The notes under the pieces were generated by a model, which did no database searches, was not told the origin of the DNA, and was given only the letters and a program-made list of their open reading frames with translations. This document shows, piece after piece, positions 32,105-43,150 of a stretch of DNA of 64,000 nt. Where the stretch lies: NCBI GenBank assembly GCA_023014485.1, contig JAJOZX010001726.1:186001-250000 (forward strand), given 5' to 3'. Positions within the stretch are counted from its first letter, which is position 1, and every line of letters starts with the position of its first letter. Source of the DNA: Bathynomus jamesi. Taxonomy: Eukaryota; Arthropoda; Malacostraca; Isopoda; Cirolanidae. The translations under genes were made by a program, and so were the position numbers.

Positions 32105-32560
32105 CCTTCTCCATTTCTTTTCTCGGGGGAGAATTTTCTTATGGAGAGTGCAAAATGTCTGGCAAAATGGGCGTCGGATTCGTGGATGTTGCATCACGAC
32201 AATGCACCTTCTCAGACAGCACTCTCCATAAGGGAACTCTTAACGAAGCACAACATTGAACTGGTTCCACAACTACTGTATTCGCCGGATTTGGCAAACT
32301 GACTTTTTCCTGTTCCCTAAGCTGAAAAACATCCTCAAGGGAAAAAGATTTCAGGAAGTACCAGAGATTGAACAAAATACAACACGAGAATTGAAGAACA
32401 TTCCGAAAGAAGAGTATAGCAGGTGCTTCACTAAATGGCTGGACCGCTGGAATCACTGTTTACAACAATCAGGAAACTACTTTGAAGGAGACAAATTTGA
32501 TTACGTGTGTGACCTTTAGTTTTGCAATAAATACATCCGTCCCGGAACTTTTTGATCAGA
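32105..32560 (+). mobile_element. Mariner (DD34D type) 3' remnant
   Basis: In shifting frames it reads WMLHHDNAPS, ALSIRELLTKHNIELVPQLL and YSPDLAN, then LFPKLKNILKGKRFQ, matching mariner transposases around the second and third catalytic Asp. The final Asp region is frame-broken near 32298. It ends with GGAACTTTTTGATCAGACCT, a typical mariner 3' terminus, immediately before (TA)n. The 5' half is missing. Confidence 0.75.
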
Positions 32561-32564
32561 CCTC

Positions 32565-32604
<40 letters not shown>

Positions 32605-32609
<5 letters not shown>

Positions 32610-33953
32610 AACTCAGAATGGTTCCCTGAGAACATTATATGTTAAACACAGACCGTGCATGGAACAAGGAACTCTTCTGGGAAAATTAAATCCACTATAG
32701 TCCGAATAAGTAATGGTAAATGACAAATACCATAGTTTTTTTCCTTTTTCATGTTTAGCCCGACGTGGGCAACGGGTCTCTCGCAAAGAGATCCCATAAA
32801 TATAGCTTCCCTCACCAGCTATCTGCAAAGCAGACAGGATCCAGCTTTGGGACGTGGATCTAGGGTTTAAAGCAAGCCTAGATCCCTACACTCAGAACCT
32901 CTATATAAGTAAAAGACTCGTTGCATTCACGTCGTGTTGAATAAATCAAAGAAAAAGGGGGTAACTATTGTATTTTTAGCCAAAAAAAAAACTTAAACCT
33001 CAACCGGGACATTGAGCGTCCACTTTTCAAGGCACGAAACACGTCCGTTTAGTATACACAAACTCAGAATGGTTCCCTGAGAACATTATATGTTAAACAC
33101 AGACCGTGCATGGAACAAGGAACTCTTCTGGGAAAATTAAATCCACTATAGTCCGAATAAGTAATGGTAAATAGTTACCCCCTTTTTCTTTGATTTATTC
33201 AACACGACGTGAATGCAACGAGTCTTTTACTTATATAGAGGTTCTGAGTGTAGGGATCTAGGCTTGCTTTAAACCCTAGATCCACGTCCCAAAGCTGGAT
33301 CCTGTCTGCTTTGCAGATAGCTGGTGAGGGAAGCTATATTTATGGGATCTCTTTGCGAGAGACCCGTTGCCCACGTCGGGCTAAAATCATGAAAAAGGAA
33401 AAAAACTATGGTATTTGTCATTTACCATTACTTATTCGGACTATAGTGGATTTAATTTTCCCAGAAGAGTTCCTTGTTCCATGCACGGTCTGTGTTTAAC
33501 ATATAATGTTCTCAGGGAACCATTCTGAGTTTGTGTATACTAAACGGACGTGTTTCGTGCCTTGAAAAGTGGACGCTCAATGTCCCGGTTGAGGTTTAAG
33601 TTTTGGTTTTTTTGGCTAAAAATACAATAGTTACCCCCTTTTTCTTTGATTTATTCAACACGACGTGAATGCAACGAGTCTTTTACTTATATAGAGGTTC
33701 TGAGTGTAGGGATCTAGGCTTGCTTTAAACCCTAGATCCACGTCCCAAAGCTGGATCCTGTCTGCTTTGCAGATAGCTGGTGAGGGAAGCTATATTTATG
33801 GGATCTCTTTGCGAGAGACCCGTTGCCCACGTCGGGCTAAAATCATGAAAAAGGAAAAAAACTATGGTATTTGTCATTTACCATTACTTATTCGGACTAT
33901 AGTGGATTTAATTTTCCCAGAAGAGTTCCTTGTTCCATGCACGGTCTGTGTTT

Positions 33954-33955
<2 letters not shown>
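32605..33955. repeat. ~455-bp tandem repeat arranged head-to-head, flanked by (TA)n on both sides
   Basis: In the left half the unit recurs in one orientation (ACAAACTCAGAATGGTTCCC at 32606 and 33058, about 452 bp apart). At about 33174-33177 the orientation flips and the unit recurs inverted (GTTACCCCCTTTTTCTTTG at 33176 and about 33632). The unit has a TATA-like CTATATAAGTAAAAG about 50 bp before GAATAAATC, so it might derive from an LTR, but no primer-binding site or coding region is present. (TA)n bounds both ends. Repeated 62-codon frames here (MQIAGEGSYIYGISLRE) are repeat translation. Confidence 0.8.
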
Positions 33956-33989
<34 letters not shown>

Positions 33990-33990
<1 letters not shown>

Positions 33991-34860
33991 CAACCATCGG
34001 TGTTAATGTATGACTGAATTCTCCAAGAGGGTATGATAATATACTCCTGGATCGGAAGGACCGTCTCAATGTCTTGTCCAGCCATGACCACAGAGCACGC
34101 CGAATTCTTTCGTTTAAGAGTTATTTTGTAGATGATTCTTCGGTTGCCAAAGAAACACGTCGGTAGTTATTCTATTAATTTGTAATCAAGTTAATTTTCA
34201 ATTAATTATAAAGAATCGAATTTATCTTCACAAAAAGTTAATAATAGGAATGTTTCTTTAAATGTCACTGAGTACAGTAATAGTTTAATCTTAGTTCTAA
34301 GATAATCAAATATACGTTAAATATTGCTTGAGCTTACTGCCTAACCTACAGTCGAGCTCCAAGCCCGAAATTCCTAACGAACTGAATTTCCCTCTTCAGT
34401 CCGGAGATCCCTCCTAAGCCTTAACCTCGTCCGTTCTGAATCTTTTTCCAAGCTTCGGGTTTCTCCTTATATACGGGAGAGTCACATGATATGATGCGTC
34501 AGAAGCACAAGAAAGTCTGCGTGAGACGCTTGAGCGAGCAAGGTTCTCAAGGTTTGAGCCAGAGGCCCAGAGCATAGTTTTGATGGAGGTCACCCAATTC
34601 TTTCCCATGCGTCAGGCACGGGAAGGTACACGTGAGACAAACAATAAACAATCGAGGGTCGCGCGTGTTGATTTTTTCCTAGGCGTATTAACTAAAATTG
34701 AAAGTTAAAAGATTATATAATTATTAAAACTTAAAGTTAAAAATTAAATTAAAGATTAAAATTTATGTCATTATCAAATCTTAAAAGTAACGATTCTAGA
34801 ATTTGAAGGACTATGAGATTAGCAAAATTATAAGATAATAAGGATTGTAAAATTTTAATT
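33990..34860. other. Unrecognised spacer with a promoter-like block; AT-rich repeat at its end
   Basis: At about 34460-34480 the minus strand has CCCGTATATAAGGAGAAACC, a TATA-like box in GC-richer surroundings, possibly a solo LTR. From 34730 to 34860 an AT-rich block (AGAATTTGAAGGACTATGAG) recurs as a direct repeat at 36994-37130, flanking the mariner insertion. Confidence 0.35.
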
Positions 34861-35062
34861 TCGAAAATCCCGAGATTTAAAGTGCAATAACTTCCAAAAT
34901 ATTTACACTGTATAATCACAAATTTGAAATCTCTATAAATTCAGTCTATTGGCAAGCTGCCATAAAATTTTCAGAATTGTACATGCAATACGTTTTCGAA
35001 AATGAAGGAAACAATGACGAACACTTAAGTAAACAAATATCATGAAACAAAATATTTATATA

Positions 35063-35637
35063 CAGGGCTATTAAAACTTATTCACCTGATTTCAAATGAG
35101 AATATTTTTTAATGTTACAAATACAGTGTGATTTGTGATACATCAACCAAAAGAAAAACTGTCCAAATTTTGTTTCTCACCTCATAAATGCTCTATGTGA
35201 CTTCCCCTAGTTACACGAGCAACGTCGACACGATAGTCGAATTCCTCCCATACTCGCTCCAGCATGTCCGTTGTCACTGACTCTACGGCAGTAACAATGC
35301 GAGTTCGGAGCTCATCCAAAGATGTGGGCAACGGTGGCACGTACACAGTATCCTTAACGTACCCCCAAAGGAAGAAGTCGCACGGTGTAAGATCCGGCGA
35401 CCGATTTACAGCTCGAAAACTGCAACACACAAAACGCCTTCTGCTGTGCGGACGCCATTTTCACACTGACTGTTTGTTGCTAGGCTAGGCTACGGCGTGA
35501 CTTTGGAGCCCTCTCGCGGTGATCTTGTAAAATTCGGAGATTTCCTCTTTCATGTGGTGTATGCCCAGTTGATGCACGGTTGATAGGTACGGAAGTATTC
35601 TCAGTTGAAATCGGATGAATCATTTTAAATAGCCCTG
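35063..35637 (-). mobile_element. Short mariner-like element (DD41D-related), internally deleted
   Basis: Ends CAGGGCTATTAAAACTTATT and its near complement end at 35637, flanked by TA on both sides. The minus strand 35430-35182 keeps RSPDLTPCDFFLWGYVKDTV and the C-terminus, close to the transposase at 53268 (RSPDLTPCDFFLWGWVKEEV). The upstream DNA-binding and first catalytic parts are deleted. Confidence 0.8.
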
Positions 35638-35813
35638 TACGTAGTAGTAGTTGGCAGCTATTTTTATCGCGAAAGTTGGGGAGGAGCTAGGCTAAGCTAA
35701 GCTAGTTTCTGCAGAATTGTCAAATGGTGTGCTTAGGCTAGTGTTAATCTTGAATAGTTTTTAGCCCTTCTAATTATGGTTTTAAGCAAAAGTGACAAGG
35801 CGATAAGTGAAAG

Positions 35814-36825
35814 ATGTTTTATAGAGAAAATATGGACTGGGACAAGGAAGGAAGGAAGGAATTTCCTGGAACAAATTGGAATAAGAGATTGGTGAATAGA
35901 TTAACAAGGAAACTTAAAGAAACTGGGGCAAATGAAAGGAAATCTGGAAGTGGCAGACCTAAAAGTGTTTCCACACATGAAAATATTGACTATGTCCAAA
36001 CTGTTAGTTTGTCTCAAGAAGATCGACCAGACTCACACTTATCTCAGCGAAAAATTGCAAGAAATTTGGAGAGTAGTCGCAATTCTGTTCAAAGAAAGCA
36101 GAGAGCTCTAGAACTTAGGGCATATAAAAGAATCCGTCTCAAGACGTGACAGCAATGAGGCAAAAAAGGAAAACTCGCTGTAGAAAGTTGCTAGACAAAT
36201 TTTGAACGCGTGATGTTAAAAAGAATTGTTTTCACAGATGTAAAGGATTTGACTGTTGAAATTGCGCGAAACCACCAAAACGATGTTGTTTACGGTCGAG
36301 GCTTTACCACCAGACATTTCGGTTTTAAAAAAAATCATGGTTTTAGCTGGTGTATTATGGAACGGAAAGACTAATATTTATTCCATTGATGAAAATAAAA
36401 AAAAAAAAAGTGAACTCCGAAACTTATGTTAATCTTTTGGAACAAAATCTTTTGCCAGATTGTCGGCGTCTGTATCCTGATAATGATTTCATATTCCAGC
36501 AAAATAGAGCTACCGCTCATACGAGCAAGTTACACCCAGGACTATCTCCAACAGAATGTGGCCAATTTCATTAGGAAAAATGACTAGCCACCTCAGTCAC
36601 CGGACTGCAATCCAATGGGCTATTGCATATGGAACTCTCTCGCAGAAAAGGTTTATGAAGGTCAGATAGAAAAAATTACTGAGTTGTAATTAAAAGAAAA
36701 GATACTTAATTGTTGGGACAAAATAATTTTAACTGAAATCAGAAAATGTATCCTGTCGTGGAAGAAAAGGTTAAGATCTGTTTGTGAGCAAGACGGCTGG
36801 CATATTGACCATCTCTGTCAATAAA
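35814..36825 (+). pseudogene. Tc1/mariner transposase relic
   Basis: 35814-36149 encodes an N-terminal HTH region (RLTRKLKETGANERKSGSGR, then LSQRKIARNLESSRNSVQRK). Later frames give FIFQQNRATAHTSK (second catalytic site with Asp changed to Asn), SPDCNPMGYC and finally GWHIDHLCQ before a stop near 36823. The start, several frames and the catalytic Asp are lost, so it is dead. Confidence 0.75.
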
Positions 36826-37139
36826 TAAGATGTGAATAATAAATTTTTTTTATCAGGATATTTGTTTATTTGAGTGTGCCTTATTGTTTCCTTCATTTTC
36901 GAAAAAGTATTGCATGTAGAATTCTGAATATTTTCGAAGTTATTGCACTTTAAATCTTGGGACGTTTTCTTGGGGCCATCCGATATAAAAATTTCAAATT
37001 AAATTAAAAATTAAAAATTATATCATTTTAAAATCTTAAATTTAACAATTACAGAATTTGAAGGACTGTGAGAATACCAGAATTATAAGATCTATAAGGA
37101 TTATTATAATTATAAAATTTCAAGACATAAATTTATGAT

Positions 37140-37165
37140 TTTTTAATTATTATTATTATTATTAT

Positions 37166-37207
<42 letters not shown>

Positions 37208-37530
37208 TATATGAGTAATGATACATAATGATAAGTTATGTAGTGACAGGTTTACTTAACACATTCGTTATGCTGAAGGCAATTCTATTTGTAGATGATG
37301 CCGGAAGTTGAAGTTATTTTGAGTATGAATCGCTATTCCTTGTCTTTCCTGCGTCTTACGGGCATATATTATGCCATCCCGTACATAACAGGAATAAAGA
37401 ACTTTTTCCTTTTTGAGTTTTAATAGTTTATAAGAAATTTCTTTTCTGTATTCACAGAGTGATTAGGTTTGATATTTATAACCCTTTCTTATTTCTGATT
37501 TGCACAGCCAGTCACTCAATTTGAATTTTA
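37140..37530. other. (TA)n/(TTA)n-rich spacer
   Basis: Microsatellite at 37145-37212 followed by unique AT-rich sequence; nothing recognised. Confidence 0.5.
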
Positions 37531-38040
37531 TGATTCTTTTGTCAGTCATTATTATTTTTTGAAACTCGGTGTGCTTCCTTAATAACAATTTCAGGAATGT
37601 TTATACGGAGTTTGTCTTTGATGGCGTTTCTAACAATTTCAGTGGAGTTTTCATTTGGGGAGCTTTGAGGAACTCCAGGTTCACCGATAAAATATAAGTC
37701 TTTGTGAGGTTGCTGTTTAACCTCTCATTTTCTAATTTTTTTTTGTTTTGTAGTTGATATTCCATTGTGGATACTGTTCCATTAAGAGCGTTTATATACT
37801 GTTTTACTTCTTTGTTTTCTTCGTCTAATTTGTGTATTCTTTCATCCTTTTTTGTCAAACAGTTTAGGATAAAAGATAGGGACGATTCCATATATAAAGC
37901 TAATTGTTTATTATCACCGGTAAACACCTGGCACCCCCGCCTTTTATTCGCTTTCAATTCCTCGATCCGTTCACGGAGGGAGATCTCTCCGGATGCGGGG
38001 GAAGCAGCGGTTGATGTGGACAGATCTGTTCCCTCATAAA
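37530..38040 (-). pseudogene. Non-LTR retrotransposon ORF1-like coiled-coil protein, fragment
   Basis: The minus strand reads SPASGEISLRERIEEL, then KANKRRGCQVFTGDNKQ (37957 downward), a heptad-patterned stretch (KKDERIHKLDEENKEVKQYI, QNKKKLENERL) and, after a frameshift near 37710, a segment in the position of the RRM-like domain of ORF1 proteins. Coiled coil followed by that segment is the layout of L1/CR1-type ORF1 proteins. No partner RT is adjacent. Identification rests on layout, not a firm family match. Confidence 0.4.
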
Positions 38041-38204
38041 GACTCCTAGAGATGAGGGAGTGGGGGATGCCTGTTATTGTTTTTGTTAGTGTTGATTTTT
38101 GTTTCCTCTTTTTGACATTTTTTAAAGATTATTCACTTGAAATTCACTTTCAAACGTGTAAAGATTGTAAGGCTCTATAAGACCTTTCGAAAATAACCCT
38201 CGTC

Positions 38205-38372
38205 TATATACTGTAGTTAAAATAGATATTGTCTACGAGCAATGAATACAGGAAATAGGTTGTGTCTGGGGTTCCCTTCAAAAAGTAGTCATAAACTGTC
38301 ATAGCTAATGACATACATATTTTCTTCTGAAAGTAGAGGAACATAAATAAAATTTGTTTGCAAAACATTGCA

Positions 38373-38406
<34 letters not shown>

Positions 38407-38575
38407 GCGAATGCTTTCGCCCTTTGATGGGATGCCCTGACATGATATATTAAGGAATTTGGCCGAAATAACAACCATTCAAAAGAAAATTTCTTTCTGA
38501 TCATTCCTGACAAGGTTCATCACGATTCGTTGAAAAACGATGAGTTTAGAAATTATCATTAATACCGATAATAAT
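38205..38575. other. Spacer with a 34-nt T tract
   Basis: T run at 38372-38405; could be the A-tail of an inverted retroelement. No gene seen. Confidence 0.5.
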
Positions 38576-39262
38576 AAGGTTGTCTCAGAAGTCTTGGAAG
38601 GGTTTTTATTTGGCTATAACCTTTTTTATTTTTTGATTAATTTATTTCTTTTTCAATTAAAGTACCCTTGCTGCAATTAATGAAAATGGAATCCTGGACA
38701 GTGCAAAGAGTGGCTATTGTGAAACTTTATTGGACAAACAACTCTTCCATCGTTGCCGCTGAAAGAGCTTTTCGATTAAAAGTCAACACATGTTCTGCTC
38801 CTTCTGATCCAGCTATTCGACGGCACGTCGCTAAATTTCGTATGGGAAAGGGTCAGGGAGACGAACTACGGACTGGGCGTCCTCGGACAAGCCGAAGTCC
38901 AACTCTGGTTGCGATGGCTCGTGAAAGCGTTAAGGAAAATCCACATCAGTCCGACGACGCAGCCAGGAATTAAACACTTCAAGAAGTTCCTTGCATCGAA
39001 TTTTAAGAGGATATCAATCTTTACCCGTACAAAATTCAAAGTGCTCAAGAAATTAAACCACAAGATCATCAGAATCGGATAACGTACGCTAGTGCGATTT
39101 TAGGTTTACACAATGAAAATGAAAATTTTCACCAGATATTAAATTTGTAGTTAAAATTGCAATAAATATATTTTCAAGTGTTACAAACCTTTTTTTATTT
39201 GATTCCCAAACAAAAAAGTTATAGCCAAATAAAACCCCTCCAAGACTTCTAGGACACCCTTT
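38576..39262 (+). mobile_element. Internally deleted mariner-like element
   Basis: Inverted ends share AGAAGTCTTGGA and TTTATTTGGCTATAAC (38588-38630 against 39205-39250). It encodes from about 38680 an N-terminal HTH domain (MKMESWTVQRVAIVKLYWTN, then RHVAKFRMGKGQGDELRTGR) ending at 38973; the catalytic domain is almost gone. Non-autonomous. Confidence 0.8.
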
Positions 39263-39737
39263 ATTAGTACTAATAGCAATATTTTGAGATAAAATTATTA
39301 TTAGCTTGTATTTCAATGATAATTTTTTCACTGCTATCATTTTTGCTCGCGCGCGCAATATTTTTGAAGTTGATACACTGAACTATGGTAAAAAATGGTG
39401 GGAATCAGCCGGTTCAGATAAATTCCAGAGATCTCTATAGTGGCAACATTCCCACCAAGATTCATGAAGATCGTATGAGAAGTTAAGGCTGTAGCCATGA
39501 CCAAAAAATAAGAGAAAATAATAATAATAATAATATAATTTGAGCAAAAACAATAAGATTTCTGGGTCCTGCAGAAATCTTAATAATATCCGTAACGATT
39601 TCAATAATAATAATAATAATAATAATAACGATGTTGAAGAATGTATAATGATATAAATGTACTTATCTTACCCTTATTTAAAAAAAAGGACGTCTATTTT
39701 TGTTTGTGTCACCTGTACAAGAGAAGGCTGGTTCTCT

Positions 39738-39773
<36 letters not shown>

Positions 39774-40043
39774 GAATCCAAAATAAATACATTTGAATGA
39801 AAGGCTCGTTCATTGATGCCCAATTTGGTCATTCTGAATGACCGACTAGAAGGTTGCCACGTTTTGTTTATTTTGCTTCAAGATTCCCACTCATTGTTTA
39901 TTCACTTTGAGATTGGATTTGTTTTGAATTCACATCTCAGTTTTAAAATTGCAATCATTGTCTTTCTGTAATTTTAAATAGAATGCGTAAATGGCGTCGC
40001 CTTTACATTCAATTACTTTTAATGTATTTGCCCGATATGTTAT

Positions 40044-40085
<42 letters not shown>

Positions 40086-40410
40086 AGAGAGAAGAAGAGG
40101 AGAGAGAGAACCAACCAGTCCTTCACGGCACTTGTTTAATCTTTGGTTCACGTGATCCGATCGGTGTTCTTTCGAAGAGGTTTTCTGTCTTTTTTGTTGA
40201 CTTAAAATTTTTTTTAGCTGCAAAGTACTTTTTCATTTGTAAATTTCGAAATGGGTAAAAATGTGTCTCATTATCAATGTCAATTCACATTCAATAATTC
40301 TTACAAAATAAATAACACAAGAAAATAGCACAAATATATTTCAAATTCAATTTACTGGCACAACATAATTGTTTTCAACAGACTTTCATATATATATATA
40401 TATATATATA
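39263..40410. other. Spacer with (AAT)n and mirrored (TC)n/(GA)n tracts
   Basis: (ATA)n at 39515-39532 and 39605-39630; (TC)n at 39735-39772 and (GA)n at 40044-40108. AGAAGGCTGGTTCTCTCTC (39722) and GAGAGAGAACCAACCAGTCC (40099) form an inverted pair, perhaps ends of a small unidentified element of about 400 bp. Confidence 0.4.
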
Positions 40411-40855
40411 TGAGGGGTCCCGCGTCTTAAGGTACCAAGCGCCAAAATTAAAATTCGCCAGAAATCGCCTCCAAAGTTCAGCAATATTCTCGCAATAGTA
40501 TCTCTGTTATTAATTGAGCTAGAACGTTCATTTTTTGCTAAATTAGAGTTCTAAGTATGCTAATGAAGATGTTGATGAGTTTTTGGAATAGATTTTCATA
40601 TTTTATATTTTATATATATATAATTTTTAATTTTTTGATTTTCTTATTATGCCAAACTTTGGGTGAACTTTTTTTGGCTGGCGATAGAGGTGAAAAAAGT
40701 AGTTCGCTTCATAAGGTTTTCAACCATACATCTAGTGTCGTAAGGTCATTATAACCCAAACCACGCGATAGAGGAAGGGTGAAAATAGTGATATCCATCA
40801 AAAACATGTTTTCGCCTGTGGTGGCGCTTAGGTACCTTAAGACGCGCGACCCCTC

Positions 40856-40856
<1 letters not shown>
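40411..40856. mobile_element. MITE with 27-bp inverted repeats in (TA)n
   Basis: TGAGGGGTCCCGCGTCTTAA followed by GGTACC at 40411 is matched by GGTACCTTAAGACGCGCGAC plus CCCTCA ending at 40856, with one mismatch. Both sides are (TA)n. No coding sequence. The family is not recognised. Confidence 0.8.
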
Positions 40857-40926
<70 letters not shown>

Positions 40927-40934
40927 CATTCTAA

Positions 40935-41105
40935 CTGCAAACACGCAATATAATTAACGTAAAGAACGACGCTTGTATAGGAGAATATTCCGCGCAAGAT
41001 GAGAGAGAACGAAACAAATAAAAAAATGAGGTAACCACCCGGGAATCGAACCCGGGATCTTCCGATTGCCGGTCAGATATGATAATCATTACACCACGGG
41101 CCTCA
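40935..41105 (-). mobile_element. tRNA-derived SINE, copy 1
   Basis: The minus strand has a tRNA-like head (about 41104-41030) with A box TGGTGTAATGATTATC and B box GGTTCGATTCCC, and an anticodon arm TCTGA-CCGGCAA-TCGGA (loop would give GGC). The acceptor stem pairs poorly and position 33 is C, so it is a pseudo-tRNA. It is followed by a body (CATTTTTTTATTTGTTTCG, then GCGGAATATTCTCCTATACA). The same head and body occur at 45901-46051. Confidence 0.8.
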
Positions 41106-41557
41106 CTCGATCAAATGCCGTAATTCCTCTACATATGCGCAGAAACCAATGCCCCAATGGGGGACCTCCCGCATGCCGTACATTATATACATTCTAACTG
41201 CAAACACGCAGTATAATTAACATAAAGAACGGCGTGTTTTATTAATAGCAGGCACCCACCTTAGATAAGTAGTATTGAGGATGCCAAACAAGATGTGGGT
41301 GGATGCCACTCAGTTTTGGGTTTGGAGGTCCCATACAAGGTTACAAAAGTCAAATTCTGAAAAATTCCGAATTTTTGCATTTCACTGGTGGCTCTATGTA
41401 ACAACGTGTTTAAAGGTGTATCATTAGCACATAAAGCATACTTTTGTGATTTTATGGATAATAATTGAATGTAACTATGACTGGATGTCTTTATTTCCAT
41501 TAAAACTACATTTAGCATGTTGGGTGAGGTGCGCATGTGCCTACTACTACCATAGTA

Positions 41558-42925
41558 CGGGGCTCCAATAAACCTTAGCCTCCCTGCCCATGGCCTAAAC
41601 CATTAGAGGTACAGTAAAACTAAACATACCTTACAAAAGAGAATTTAATCCTGCATTTAATGAGAAACAATTAAAACTTGGTGTTCCCGCCATTGGCTTC
41701 CAAGACAGCCTGAATTCGCTTTGGGTAGCTTGCCAAAAGTGACGTGAATAGATCTTGATCGTTACGCAAATTTGCTAAAACAGTTTCAATGTGTTGCGTC
41801 ATTGTATCCTTCGAAAATCGATTTGCTGCAGGTTCTTGAAACAAGAGACATTCAACCTTGTCCTTTATAACTGATCCAATGTGTTCACAAACGTTCAGGT
41901 CAGGAGAATTTCCTGGCCATTCTTCATTTCCAAAGAAATTGATCTCATGGTTCCGCAACAACTGTTGAGTGGCTAATGCCTTAAAGCAGGGGGCCTTATC
42001 GTGCAGAAGTGTGACCTGATCGACATCCTTAACATTGTTTGGGTTTCTTAGAAAAAGAATGACATGCTGGGATAGAATAATATCACGAAAATACTGTCCA
42101 TCCCAACTCTGACCATTTGGCTTCAGCACCCACATGAGCTTCTTTGCAGTGAACAAAACAAACACACCAACACAGTCTGGACTTTTTAATAATTCGCGAT
42201 AATGTTCATTGTCATCGATTTCATCTGGTGTTGTGGCCCACACTCGATCGTTTTGGTAGGCCGACGTGTTACGTAAACAAAAAATTCATCGGAGACAGCT
42301 AAATGCATGAAATCATCCACATCCCAATCTTCAAGATAATGGGCAAACCACATTCTGTCATCGATGTTAAGTTGAGTTTTTCTTGGCTTTGGAAGTTCAT
42401 GCCAAGGCTTTAAACCCTGCCTATGACGGTACAGTCGAATGATCTCACCACTAACGATCTTTCCTCTCAACACTTCGATGTCTAGAAAGTTTAGCACAGC
42501 TGTTTTTCCGCTTACGCGTACCGCTTTCAATGATGTCTTTTGTTTCCTGAGAGAGTGGCAAATTTGGGCGCCCAGATTTGGTTGTATCCATTTCACATTC
42601 ATCCAAAGTTTTATTCCAATTTCTTTTGACGAAGTCCTCACTTCTTCGCAACTTTTTGGCAACCCATGAACGTGTTATAAAGGTGGCTCCAGCATCACGA
42701 GCTTCCCGAAATGTTATTGCTCGTATGCGATCTATCACACGTTGCCTCTCCGAATCACCAATTAATTGAGAAGCCATTATATTATCACTTTATCAGCTAG
42801 AGTAATTTTAATACCTGCAATAAATATAGAATTTTATATATTTTTATAATCACTAAAAACTATTTCGATATAAGTAAACATGAAGCTGCAAATGGGGGGG
42901 GGGGCTAAGGTTTTTTGGAACCCCT
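41558..42925 (-). mobile_element. Tc1/mariner element with D-37-E spacing
   Basis: Inverted ends CGGGGCTCCAATAAACCTTA and the complement of AAGGTTTTTTGGAACCCCT, flanked by TA on each side (left flank AGTA, right TTA). A G-run lies just inside the right end (42894-42904). It is inserted inside the FEN-like element between its left end and gene. Confidence 0.85.
41671..42777 (-). pseudogene. Tc1/mariner transposase (DD37E type), two frameshifts
   Basis: The minus strand starts at ATG 42777 (MASQLIGDSERQRVIDRIRA), an HTH domain with SWVAKKLRRSEDFVKRNW and the GR-rich linker SGRPNLPLS. The frame shifts near 42480-42500 to a piece ending 42186 with AVSDEFFVYV (first catalytic Asp), then shifts again near 42230 to 42243-41671 with LLHDKAP (second Asp) and SPDLNVCEH. 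By my count 37 residues separate the second Asp from the Glu of CEH, the DD37E spacing. All three acidic residues are present; only the frame breaks kill it. Confidence 0.8.
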
Positions 42926-43150
42926 TACAAGTAATAGCATACTTTCACATGTTGAATATTTTCAATGCACTGGCTGGCCAGACATTGGTTTGGTATATGC
43001 AATTAAAAGAGTGCAGACAGTGCCAGCTGTTAAAATAATAATAATAATAATAATAATGCTAAAGGATAGGTATGTTTCGAATTGTTTCAATATATCTGTA
43101 CTACATACTGTCATTCCCATTTGTCTTCGCAGATAGGGAGCTCATCAGCA

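Larger units (their letters stand above)
34860..36980 (+). mobile_element. Degenerate Tc1/mariner element with ~130-bp inverted repeats
   Basis: Inverted ends share GATTTAAAGTGCAATAACTT and TCGAAAATGAAGGAAACAAT (34870-35030 against 36865-36970); the left has ~70 extra bases. A second element (35063-35637) is nested inside. Confidence 0.75.

Noticed and set aside
33311..33955. Repeated 62-codon ORFs with identical product
   Set aside because: They arise from the 455-bp tandem repeat and have no independent support.
37601..37957. Host coiled-coil gene
   Set aside because: The frame breaks upstream and downstream and the layout fits a retrotransposon ORF1 better.
41030..41104. Functional tRNA gene (minus strand), also at 45901-45972
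   Set aside because: A and B boxes are good, but the acceptor stem pairs poorly, position 33 is not T, the second copy's anticodon loop is short, and a SINE body follows both.
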